From Methylobacterium sp. NMS14P (lineage in GTDB: Bacteria > Pseudomonadota > Alphaproteobacteria > Rhizobiales > Beijerinckiaceae), in contig NZ_CP087106.1 in the NCBI RefSeq assembly GCF_028583545.1, positions 1,302,001-1,366,000 of the forward strand: a stretch of 64,000 bases of DNA, given 5' to 3'. A model generated the notes under the pieces. The model did no database searches, was not told where the DNA came from, and saw only the letters and a program-made list of their open reading frames with translations. This document shows, piece after piece, positions 7,848 through 16,510 of the stretch (within the stretch, counting starts at the first letter, position 1; the number at the start of each line of letters is the position of its first letter). A program made the position numbers and the translations under genes.

Positions 7848-10121
7848 ATGAACGAACACGGCCTAACTGATCTCGATCCCGTCTGGTATCTGCAGCGCTA
7901 CGCGGATATCGCGGCCAGCGGCATGACGGCGTCCGATCACTTTACGGCCTACGGCCGAAGGGAAGGACGCGTCCCCAATGCCGGGGCTGAAAGCCTGTTG
8001 AACGCGGATGCGTTCGACCCGTCGTGGTACGCCGCCTTCTATGCCGATAGCATCGAACAGGGCAGTGACCCGATCTCGCATTATCTATTGGTCGGTAAGG
8101 GACGCCGATATTTTCCGAACGACAAGGCTCGTCAACGGGCGGCGCTGGTCGAGGCGTTCGATCCGATCTGGTACCTCCGCCGCAACCGTGATGTCGCCGA
8201 GAGCGGCATGGAGCCGCTCCATCACTTCCTGGCATACGGTCACGCGGAAGGGCGCAGCCCGAACGAACGCGCCGAGTCACGTGCCCGTTGGCGGGGCTGG
8301 TTCGATCCAGAGTGGTACACCGCGCGGTACGACGACGTCGGGACGTCCGGGTTATCCCCCCTAGAGCACTACCTGCGCCTGGGCATCTACGAAGGTAGGG
8401 CTCCGAATACGGCCGCCGAGAACCGCGCGGCCTGGGACGGGGTGTTCGATGCGCAGTGGTACACGCGCCGGTACGACGACATCGCGAGTTCCGGTTTGTC
8501 GCCGCTCGAGCATTTTATAGCCTACGGCATCATAGCCGGGCGCAAGCCGAACGCGTCGGCCGTTCCCGAGCACGAAGCCATCGAACGCGCGCAATTGACG
8601 GTGGTGAAGGCGGGCGCCGTGTCGAGCCGCGTCGTTCTCTTCGTCACGCACGCGCCGGGTGGACAGATCAAGCCACATGTCGTCGAACATCTGACGGCCT
8701 ACAAGACCTCCCGGATCAGCGTCGTGCTGATCGCCGCGAGCGATGCATCGCAGATCCACGTTTCGCCATCCGTGTCGCAGCTCGCGGACGTGATCGTTCG
8801 ACGGGACAACAGGGGCTACGATTTCGCGGCCTGGGCCCACCTGCTCCGGGAGAACCCGGACTTTTTCCAAAAGGATATCGTTTTCCTCGCCAACGACAGC
8901 GTCTTCGGGCCGCTGACGCAGGACGCCTTCAATCGCACCTTGGCGGCAATCGATGCCTCCGAGGCCGATATCGTCGGCTTGACCGACAACTTCCAGCTCG
9001 GCTGGCACCTGCAGAGCTATTTCCTCGCCATCAAGAGCAGGGCCCTCACCGCCGCACCCTTCCAGCGGTTCATCAACGAGGTGGTGTCGTACAGGCGCAA
9101 GAACGACGTGATCGCCGAGTACGAGACGAAGTTCACGCGCGTCATGTCCGATCAGGGCCTGACATGCGCGGCGCTCTACCAATCAACCGATCAGTCCAAC
9201 GCCACGCTCGACAGTTGGCGCGACCTGACGCGAGACGGAATGCCGTACGTCAAGGCGTCCCTGTTCAATAGGTGTACCGTCAAGATCGATATCACCGGGT
9301 GGCGGCAGCAATTGAACGGTCTCGGTTACGACACCGCTCGTGCGGACCGATCCCTCGCGCTGACTTGCCGCTCCGCGCAGCACGACGATATGGCCGACTA
9401 CTCGAGAGGGCTCGTATCGCAGCGCAACGCCCTATACAATCTGCACCAATTTTTCGCGACGGGATCCCAGCTTGCTCTGAGAAAATGTATTTCACCTACT
9501 CTCTCGATTGTTATCATTTCGCACAATCAAGCTGAATTTCTTTATCCGTTGATGCAGATATTTGGCGAGACTCAATTTTCGACAGAAGTCGAGTTAATCA
9601 TCTTAGATCATGCCTCGACGGACGATACGACACACCTCGCAAGCAACGTGGAAGGCTGCGCCTTCCACCACTTGCCCGCTGAAACGCAAGCTATCGATTT
9701 CGTCGCGGAGGCGGTCCGTCTCGCGCGAGGGCGACGGATTTTACTGCTGCGTCAGGCGGTCTTTTTCAATAGAGATTTGATCGAGATGATCCTTCCATGC
9801 GGCTACACAGAGCTAAATGCCGAATTTTTCACAGGAACCTTGAAAGAGAATCTGCAATATGTCGCGCACAGCTATCCATCAACTTCAGGGAGGCAACATC
9901 TTGCCAACGCAATCCAAAGCATTTCCATTATAGCAAAGCGCGCAGGCGAGAATCCTGCTGACTATATGATGCTTTTCGAGAGCGATGCATTTGTAAAGAA
10001 TTTTTCCTTACAAATCCGCCTTCCGCAAGATAGTGATCCGGAAAGCAGCTTTAGCGCTCTTTTGCAGTCACGCGGATTAGTCCCACGCTCAATGAAGCAT
10101 ATTTCGATCGTGACAGTTTAG
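7848..10121 (+). CDS. FDxxWY-repeat protein with RgpF-type and GT2-like domains
   Basis: 757 residues in three parts. Residues about 8-245 hold five copies of a 36-residue repeat with the pattern FDPxWYxxRYxDIAxSG...PLxHFxxYGxxEGRxPN. Residues about 261-480 match rhamnan-synthesis protein F (RgpF)-like domains: VLFVTHAPGGQ, RRDNRGYDFAAWAHLL, FLANDSVFGPL and DIVGLTDNFQ. Residues about 551-757 start like a GT2 domain (LSIVIISHNQAEFL then LDHASTDDTTHL) but no clear DxD or acceptor motif follows. From about 9480 base composition falls sharply to AT-rich within the gene, so the C-terminal third may have another origin or be degenerating. Likely role is polysaccharide chain assembly. Confidence 0.8.
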   Translation: MNEHGLTDLDPVWYLQRYADIAASGMTASDHFTAYGRREGRVPNAGAESLLNADAFDPSWYAAFYADSIEQGSDPISHYLLVGKGRRYFPNDKARQRAALVEAFDPIWYLRRNRDVAESGMEPLHHFLAYGHAEGRSPNERAESRARWRGWFDPEWYTARYDDVGTSGLSPLEHYLRLGIYEGRAPNTAAENRAAWDGVFDAQWYTRRYDDIASSGLSPLEHFIAYGIIAGRKPNASAVPEHEAIERAQLTVVKAGAVSSRVVLFVTHAPGGQIKPHVVEHLTAYKTSRISVVLIAASDASQIHVSPSVSQLADVIVRRDNRGYDFAAWAHLLRENPDFFQKDIVFLANDSVFGPLTQDAFNRTLAAIDASEADIVGLTDNFQLGWHLQSYFLAIKSRALTAAPFQRFINEVVSYRRKNDVIAEYETKFTRVMSDQGLTCAALYQSTDQSNATLDSWRDLTRDGMPYVKASLFNRCTVKIDITGWRQQLNGLGYDTARADRSLALTCRSAQHDDMADYSRGLVSQRNALYNLHQFFATGSQLALRKCISPTLSIVIISHNQAEFLYPLMQIFGETQFSTEVELIILDHASTDDTTHLASNVEGCAFHHLPAETQAIDFVAEAVRLARGRRILLLRQAVFFNRDLIEMILPCGYTELNAEFFTGTLKENLQYVAHSYPSTSGRQHLANAIQSISIIAKRAGENPADYMMLFESDAFVKNFSLQIRLPQDSDPESSFSALLQSRGLVPRSMKHISIVTV

Positions 10122-10776
10122 TATTTTTCTAATTGATGGCTCCTGAATCTCTGCTTTGCGAACGCAGCGAATGAATCTGAGGCAGCGACTTGTTGATCAA
10201 CCTTACGGCCGTGGATCACTTCGCTTCATTCGAGAGTACAGATAAACACACAAACCGAAGCATTCGAACAAAACCATAAGAAGCGATTACTGCGATCCGG
10301 AGGGTCATGCGCCCGAGCCGGCTCCGAGCGCCCCCTGGCTCTGCCTCACCGTGGCATATCGCTGTCCTCCATAGAGCAGGCGGTTGGAGTAGCTTTCTGA
10401 TCGGGCCCCCTTACGTGCGTCATGCTTGCGACAGCGACAGAAGCGCGACTGGTGTAGCTAACGGATCAGGAGATCAGAGGGCGTGCGCGATGGATCGCAC
10501 GTCGAACATTGGCAACGCGGGATTGGCTGCGCTCTCCATCACGCGAGCTTGATCCGCCTTCCATGATCCGCCTCCTATGAGCGGTTCCGACTGCATCGGG
10601 GCAGCTCGCCCCAGCGCAGCTGGGCTGTTGAGGCTCCGTGGCGTATCAAGTATGGATCCCAGTTGCGGATTTTGCGGTAAGGCATTCGGCTGGCTGCCGT
10701 GCTCGGCTTTTTTGCGGCCGGTGCTCTCTTCGGCGCCAGATCCGGCGCCTCGTGTTCACACCTGAGGAGTACCGAC
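10122..10776. other. 655-base gap without a recognised gene
   Basis: The first ~180 bases continue the AT-rich composition of the preceding gene's 3' end, then composition returns to GC-rich. No convincing coding frame, RNA gene or strong hairpin is visible. It may hold the promoter for the methyltransferase that follows, or be residue of a deleted gene. Confidence 0.5.
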
Positions 10777-11763
10777 TTGAGCGAGTTGCCCATCGCCCGC
10801 TGGGCGGAGGATTTTACGCCGCTCGTGTGCGAGGCTCGAAAAGTCTCGATGCTTCGGGAAGAAGCTTTGGCGCTCCTTGCCAAGCTGGCAGCGTATTCGA
10901 ACGGACCGGTGATCGAGATCGGATCGTACGTCGGCGGCAGTACCATCGCCCTGGCTTCAGAAACCCGGCAAAAGATCTTCTCGATCGAGCCCGGCGGTAG
11001 TAACGCGCAGCACGAGCACCTGCCGACCACTGATATTACGGCCGATGCGCGGGCCAATCTCGCACGGTGTGGCCTCCTCGACCGCGTCGACATGGTCGTA
11101 GCGGGCTTCCAAGATGCGGCCACACACGCGTATCTGCGTCGCCACATCGGGATCGGCGGCGCCGGTATGCTGTTCGTTGATACCGATCCCGGCACCGAGC
11201 TGGCTTTACAGTCCTACATTCAGTACCTCCGTCCCGACGGATTCGTCATCATCGACGACTACAAGTCGGACGAGGCACGCGACAAATCGGCCCTGCTTGC
11301 AACCTTCGTCGATGATCTCATTCGGCAGGACGCCCTGGAAACGTTCGGCGTTTATGGCTGGGGAACTTGGTTCGGCAGACTCCGACCAGGCGGTATCGCG
11401 AAGATCGAGCGCGTGCGCGGTACCAATCCGTTCGCACCTCTGGGTGGCTTCAAGTACTGGGCCCACATCGGCCATCCTGACCGGGACGATACAACCTCGG
11501 GTGTCGAGCCAATCGCTCTCTACGAGGATGGGAGGCCGCTAGGCCCGGCCCGTGCAACGCCCGAGGCGATCGAGACAATCGGCCTGGGGCGGTACGCTCA
11601 TATCGGACGGTTCCTCGTGATGTCGGCATCCGACAACTCAGATCCGCGCACGAATGGTCGCGCCTATCACATCGAGTTTGAAGGGGGGTACGAGTCCATC
11701 AGCTTCGTGGGGCCGAGGAGTACCGACCTGCTTGGCAGAATCCGATCCTTCCTGAGGCGATAG
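10777..11763 (+). CDS. Class I SAM methyltransferase with C-terminal LGP/SDN module
   Basis: About 328 residues. The N-terminal part is a class I methyltransferase (VIEIGSYVGGSTIALA at residues 45-60 is the SAM loop; FVDTDPG and FVIIDDY follow), resembling the Methyltransf_24 type. The C-terminal ~90 residues carry a divergent copy of the module shared by five proteins here: LYEDGRPLGP, GLGRYAHI and SASDNSDPRTNGRAY. The start is uncertain: the frame is open from 10699, but TTG 10777 is preferred because GAGGAG lies about 10 bases upstream. Likely a glycan or sugar methyltransferase; the methylated position is unknown. Confidence 0.7.
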   Translation: MSELPIARWAEDFTPLVCEARKVSMLREEALALLAKLAAYSNGPVIEIGSYVGGSTIALASETRQKIFSIEPGGSNAQHEHLPTTDITADARANLARCGLLDRVDMVVAGFQDAATHAYLRRHIGIGGAGMLFVDTDPGTELALQSYIQYLRPDGFVIIDDYKSDEARDKSALLATFVDDLIRQDALETFGVYGWGTWFGRLRPGGIAKIERVRGTNPFAPLGGFKYWAHIGHPDRDDTTSGVEPIALYEDGRPLGPARATPEAIETIGLGRYAHIGRFLVMSASDNSDPRTNGRAYHIEFEGGYESISFVGPRSTDLLGRIRSFLRR

Positions 11764-12107
11764 AAGTGGTCAGCGGCCGAGATGATCCTTCCGGAACGGG
11801 GAAAGCGGGGCGGCGCGCACGAAGCCGGCGATCCCAATTTCGGATCCACGTCACCTTGACACCCATGGGCTGGGCCGCTCCGCAGCGCGTGCAAATTGGA
11901 CTGACCGGCGCCGTTCTCGCATGGTCATGCGCAGGTTGTTCAGGATCGGCATGAGAAGGCAGCCAGCGCGCATGCGCGGGCCCTGGACCGGCGCGCTTTG
12001 CATCTCCCCTAGAAGACGTCTTATAGAGCGCCCGCGAGCTCCGGCGGGCAGGCTGGCAGCATCCATCGCGCAGAACGAATCGCGGCGGCCGGGGTAAGGA
12101 ACGATCG
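11764..12107. other. 344-base gap upstream of UDP-glucose dehydrogenase
   Basis: No credible coding frame. An AAGGA-like ribosome site lies just before ATG 12108. A TTGACA-like hexamer occurs near 11857 but lacks a convincing partner at -10 spacing, so I do not call a promoter. Confidence 0.4.
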
Positions 12108-13442
12108 ATGCGCATCACCATGATCGGCGCGGGCTATGTCGGGCTCGTATCGGGCGCCTGCTTCGCCGATTTCGGCCATCACGTCACGTGCGTGGATCAC
12201 GACGCCAGGAAGATCGATGACCTGTGCAATGCCCGCATTCCGATCTTCGAGCCCGGCCTCGATCAGCTCGTGGCCGCCAACGTCCGCCAGAACCGCCTGC
12301 GGTTCACGACCGAGCTGAAGCAGGCGGTCGCGGAGAGCGACGCGGTCTTCATCGCCGTCGGCACGCCGAGCCGCCGCGGCGACGGCTACGCGGACCTGTC
12401 CTACGTGTACGCTGCGGCGAAGGAGATCGCGGCCGCGATCGTCGGCTACACGGTGGTCGTTACGAAATCGACGGTGCCTGTCGGGACCGGCGACGAGGTG
12501 GAGCGCATCATCCGCGAGAGCCGGCCCGACGCGGACGTTGAGGTCGTCTCGAACCCCGAGTTCCTCCGGGAAGGAGCGGCGATCGCCGATTTCAAGCGCC
12601 CGGATCGCATCGTCGTCGGCACGCAGGACGAGCGCGCGATCGCCGTGATGCGAGAAATCTACCGGCCGCTCTACCTCAATCAGTCGCCGATCGTACTGTC
12701 GTCGCGGCGCACGGCCGAGCTCACGAAATACGCCGCCAACGCGTTCCTGGCGGTGAAGATCACCTTCATCAACGAGATCGCGGATCTGTGCGAGCGCGTC
12801 GGCGGGGACGTTCAGGACGTCGCGCGGGGCATCGGGCTAGACAACCGTATCGGCAGCAAGTTCCTGCATCCCGGACCGGGCTACGGCGGCTCCTGCTTCC
12901 CCAAGGACACGCTCGCCCTCGTCAAGACAGCGCAGGATGCCGGATCCCCCCTGCGGATCGTCGAGACCGTCGTGGCCGCCAACGACCAGCGTAAGCGGGC
13001 CATGGCTCGCAAGGTCATCGAGGCCTGCGGCGGCACGGTCCGCGGCCGGACCATCGCCGTCCTGGGCCTGACCTTCAAACCCAACACCGACGACATGCGC
13101 GACTCCCCAGCGCTCGCGATCATCACGGGCCTGCAGGATGCCGGCGCGACCGTGCGGGCCTTCGACCCCGAGGGCATGCCGAACGCCAAGGCGCTTATGC
13201 CGGACGTCGACTACGTGGCCGACCCCTATTCCTGCGCGGACGGGGCGGACGCACTCGTGATCGTGACCGAATGGGATGCGTTCCGCGCCCTTGACCTCCA
13301 AGCAGTCAAGGCACGCCTGCGCAGCCCCGTCTTCGTCGATCTGCGAAACGTCTATCCGCCCGCCGAAGCCGAGCGCGCGGGCTTCAGCTACACCTCTATC
13401 GGGCGCCCCGGAGGCGAAGACAAAGCGGGCGTACGGTCATGA
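12108..13442 (+). CDS. ugd: UDP-glucose 6-dehydrogenase
   Basis: 444-residue NAD-dependent dehydrogenase oxidising UDP-glucose to UDP-glucuronate in two steps. The GAGYVG nucleotide loop is at residues 7-12, KSTVPVGT and NPEFLREG are family hallmarks, and the catalytic Cys263 sits in GYGGSCFPKD. Length is normal for the bacterial family. The stop overlaps the start of the following epimerase (ATGA), so they are translationally coupled; together they would turn UDP-Glc into UDP-GlcA and then UDP-GalA for polymer synthesis. A UDP-mannose or GDP-mannose dehydrogenase is the alternative within the superfamily, but the neighbour favours UDP-glucose. Confidence 0.92.
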   Translation: MRITMIGAGYVGLVSGACFADFGHHVTCVDHDARKIDDLCNARIPIFEPGLDQLVAANVRQNRLRFTTELKQAVAESDAVFIAVGTPSRRGDGYADLSYVYAAAKEIAAAIVGYTVVVTKSTVPVGTGDEVERIIRESRPDADVEVVSNPEFLREGAAIADFKRPDRIVVGTQDERAIAVMREIYRPLYLNQSPIVLSSRRTAELTKYAANAFLAVKITFINEIADLCERVGGDVQDVARGIGLDNRIGSKFLHPGPGYGGSCFPKDTLALVKTAQDAGSPLRIVETVVAANDQRKRAMARKVIEACGGTVRGRTIAVLGLTFKPNTDDMRDSPALAIITGLQDAGATVRAFDPEGMPNAKALMPDVDYVADPYSCADGADALVIVTEWDAFRALDLQAVKARLRSPVFVDLRNVYPPAEAERAGFSYTSIGRPGGEDKAGVRS

Positions 13443-14434
13443 GCAGCAACGGCCAGCCGATCCTCATCACCGGCGCAGCGGGGTTCATCGGCTTCCATCT
13501 CGCGAAGCGACTGCTCCGGGCGGGCCGGCCCATTGTGGGCCTGGATAATCTCAACATCTACTACGATCCGGCGCTGAAGCGCGCGCGGCTCGCCGAGCTC
13601 GAGACGATCGGCGGTTTCCGCCTGGAGATCGCCGACCTTTCTGATTACGAGCGCGTCCAAGGGCTGTTCGCCGAGACGGCACCGACCCACGTGGTGCACC
13701 TCGCCGCGCAGGCTGGCGTGCGCTACTCGATCGAGAACCCGCGGTCGTATATCGCCTCGAACGTCGACGGCTTTCTTTCGATCCTCGAAGCGTGCCGCCG
13801 GCACCCGGTCGCGCACCTGATCTACGCTTCCTCGAGCTCCGTCTACGGCGCGAACGACAAGGTGCCCTTCCTCGAGACCGACCCGGTGGAGCGCCCCGTC
13901 TCGCTCTACGCCGCCACGAAGCGGGCCAACGAGCTGATGGCGCAGACCTACGCGCATCTGTACGCGATCCCGGCTAGCGGCCTGCGCTTCTTCACGGTCT
14001 ACGGCCCCTGGGGCCGGCCCGACATGGCCTACTATCATTTCACGAAGAAGATCTTCGAGGGCGGAGAAATCGAGGTCTTCAACGAAGGACGGATGCGTCG
14101 CGACTTCACCTATGTCGAAGACGTCATCGAAGCGATGGTCCGGCTGCTGGATTCCCCGCCGGCCCCGGCCGGATCCCCGCCTCACACCGTCTACAATATC
14201 GGCAATCATCAACCGGTTGAGCTGAACGTCTTCATCGACACGATCGCGGAGGCCGTGGGCAAGCCCGCGCGGAAGGTGTACCGCCCCATGCAGGCCGGCG
14301 ATGTCGTGCAGACTTACGCGAATGTCGACAAACTTGCGGCTCTGGTCGACTTCGCGCCATCGACCCCCCTTCAAGTCGGCATCGGCCGTTTCGTCGACTG
14401 GTTCCGCTCCTACCACCATGTTCAGGCGTCTTGA
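13439..14434 (+). CDS. lpsL: UDP-glucuronate 4-epimerase
   Basis: 331-residue extended SDR enzyme. GAAGFIG at residues 12-18 binds NAD, SSSSVYG holds the catalytic Ser and YAATK the Tyr/Lys pair. The segments DNLNIYYDPALKRARL and HLAAQAGVRYSIENP are characteristic of UDP-glucuronate 4-epimerases (LpsL/CapI/GAE). It overlaps the UDP-glucose dehydrogenase stop by 4 bases, which supports the assignment: product of one is substrate of the next, giving UDP-galacturonate. Length is usual for the family. The gene symbol is a family analogy. Confidence 0.88.
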   Translation: MSSNGQPILITGAAGFIGFHLAKRLLRAGRPIVGLDNLNIYYDPALKRARLAELETIGGFRLEIADLSDYERVQGLFAETAPTHVVHLAAQAGVRYSIENPRSYIASNVDGFLSILEACRRHPVAHLIYASSSSVYGANDKVPFLETDPVERPVSLYAATKRANELMAQTYAHLYAIPASGLRFFTVYGPWGRPDMAYYHFTKKIFEGGEIEVFNEGRMRRDFTYVEDVIEAMVRLLDSPPAPAGSPPHTVYNIGNHQPVELNVFIDTIAEAVGKPARKVYRPMQAGDVVQTYANVDKLAALVDFAPSTPLQVGIGRFVDWFRSYHHVQAS

Positions 14435-14630
14435 CCTGATCGTTATCGACGTCCGCCGGCAGATCGGGCGTCTCATTTTGTAACCCACCCCTGCATGCGT
14501 CGGTGCGCACACAAAGCGAACACATCACGCGAGCATTCAGCATCTGGACAGAAGCGCGTTATCCCACGCCTGGCGGACCGCGACGTCGCACTCGTCAGTC
14601 CGCGCATATGACACAACGCGGGAATTCGAG

Positions 14631-16220
14631 ATGCATACGGCCGAGTCCTTCGAAGTGGTGATCAGTCCCGACATATTGAGAAAGGAAGAGGGGCATCTCT
14701 GGTTATACGGCATCAGCGCCGGCTCTGAAGGAAAAGACGCGACAGATCCTGCATACACACGCGTCGACTTATTTGAAGATGCGCTCAAGTTGGGACCGGC
14801 GGACGCGCTGCACGACGACATCCGGAGCCGCGGCGGCGGCCGCTTCTCGCATTGGAAGTCAGATCTCTATTTTTCCACCTCCGACAATTCATCTCCCTTA
14901 ACGAACGGCCGGACGTACACTTTACGGTTCACGCCGCGCGACCCGGAGGACTTGGCGTTAAACAATCTTCTCGCAACCGCGGCTCAACACGACGGTGAAT
15001 CGCATCGGCAAAGAGCGGCCGCGCGCGACATATTATTGGAGATCCTAGATCAGAGGCCGGACATATTCGCGTCGCGGAGCGATGTTGCGGCGAGCCTGAT
15101 CCGAACGGCGGCGGAACGTTGCATCTATGTCGGACCGCTTCAGCAAGCCGTCACGTTGTTGCGAAAACTCGTCATGATGACCGGTAGCGCACGCGATTAC
15201 GCCTTGCTCAGCGAGGCCCTCGCCAGCTCGGAGGGCGATCTCGACGAGTCGGCGCGATGCTTGGAGCAGGCCATGCGGCTTGACCCCGATTCGTACGACA
15301 CGGACGCGAATCGCGAGGCGATACGGCTTGCGCGGCTCGGAAACGAGGCTCGCCGCTACGGTGAGCGCCCGAAGAAGGTCGCTCGCTACCCCCAGACAGC
15401 CGATTTTCACGGCAATCTGGCCGATCTCATCGTCGACCACATCGCCCCGGAATTGCGCGCTCACCCCAAGTTCATCGGTCCGGCAACACGATTCTTCACG
15501 ATGGGCTCGTGCTTTGCTCGAAACTTGTCGGACAGCCTGCGAAAGGCTGGATTGAGCAGCCAGCATCTTGAACTGACCGAGCACGTCAACACCACCTTCG
15601 CCAATCGCGCCTTCGTCGATTGGCTGCGCGGTGCCGACAGCGAGGTCGGCGCGCGATTTGCGGAACTGGCCCCCGCGGGCTGGAGCGCAGCGTCGACGCT
15701 CGCTGCGATTGCGACGAGCGACGTCTTCATCCTCACCCTCGGCGTGGCGGCGGCCTTCTTCGACAGGCACACCGGCGCCTTCGCCCTGCCGCGCAGCAGC
15801 GCACTGAGCTCCCGTGCCCTTGCGAACAAGTACGTCTTCCGAACCACCACGGTGCAGGAAAACGTCGACAATGTCGCTCACCTGATCGATTTCGTTCGAA
15901 GCTTGAACCCGAATATAAAGATCGTCCTCACGGTATCGCCGGTTCCGTTGATGGCCTCGTTCGAATTCGAGTCGTGCGTCCAAGCCGATTGTTTGTCGAA
16001 GAGCACGATGAGGCTGGTCGCCCACGAAATCGTCTCGGTCATAAAGCCGCCAAATACCATCTACTGGCCGTCGTTTGAGGTCTTTCGATGGGCCGGCTCC
16101 AACGCCAGCACATTCTTCGGTGCGGACGACGGCGCGTCTACCCATGTCAGTGACTATGCCGTGTCTGAGACGATCAGGGCTTTTGGCAGGCTCCTCGGGC
16201 AGTCCGATCTGAATTTCTGA
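14631..16220 (+). CDS. LGP/SDN module - TPR - GSCFA-domain protein
   Basis: 529 residues. Residues about 1-105 are an N-terminal copy of the shared module (LGPADALHDDIR, GGGRFSHW, STSDNSSPLTNGRTY). Residues about 115-240 are helical and TPR-like. Residues about 275-525 are a GSCFA domain: Ser293 in FTMGSCFAR, then LTLG, LTVSPVPLMASF and His505 in STHVSDYA, as in SGNH-like hydrolases/acyltransferases. Known GSCFA proteins are poorly characterised and often sit in polysaccharide loci. Possible role is removal or transfer of an ester-linked acyl group on a glycan. There is no signal peptide, so a cytosolic site is likely. Confidence 0.78.
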   Translation: MHTAESFEVVISPDILRKEEGHLWLYGISAGSEGKDATDPAYTRVDLFEDALKLGPADALHDDIRSRGGGRFSHWKSDLYFSTSDNSSPLTNGRTYTLRFTPRDPEDLALNNLLATAAQHDGESHRQRAAARDILLEILDQRPDIFASRSDVAASLIRTAAERCIYVGPLQQAVTLLRKLVMMTGSARDYALLSEALASSEGDLDESARCLEQAMRLDPDSYDTDANREAIRLARLGNEARRYGERPKKVARYPQTADFHGNLADLIVDHIAPELRAHPKFIGPATRFFTMGSCFARNLSDSLRKAGLSSQHLELTEHVNTTFANRAFVDWLRGADSEVGARFAELAPAGWSAASTLAAIATSDVFILTLGVAAAFFDRHTGAFALPRSSALSSRALANKYVFRTTTVQENVDNVAHLIDFVRSLNPNIKIVLTVSPVPLMASFEFESCVQADCLSKSTMRLVAHEIVSVIKPPNTIYWPSFEVFRWAGSNASTFFGADDGASTHVSDYAVSETIRAFGRLLGQSDLNF

Positions 16221-16510
16221 GCCCTGCCTCCGCGGCATCCCCGGCTCGCCGCGGTCGAGCCGGCACTGCACGAGCCTGCGCCGCCTTGCCTCAAACGCAC
16301 CACCTTCGTCGGGCAATGAGTGTGACGCTGGTGCGGGGGCTTGATCTGTTGTCGCAGGGCCATATCCGATGCGCTTCGGGCGGACATGGGGTTGGCGAGC
16401 AGTCCAATCCGTGCTCAAGCCCCGCTTGCCGCCTGCGCACGGGGCGGGAGCGCTTCCGATTGATCGCCCTTCGTTGATGACGTCGATGTTTGTCGTAGGT
16501 GGATAGAGCC

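Noticed and set aside
10307..10552. 81-residue plus-strand frame before the methyltransferase
   Set aside because: No motif or ribosome site; Arg/Ser-rich content typical of chance frames here.
11850..11890. TTGACA-like hexamer as promoter of UDP-glucose dehydrogenase
   Set aside because: No matching -10 element at usual spacing, and single hexamers are frequent by chance.
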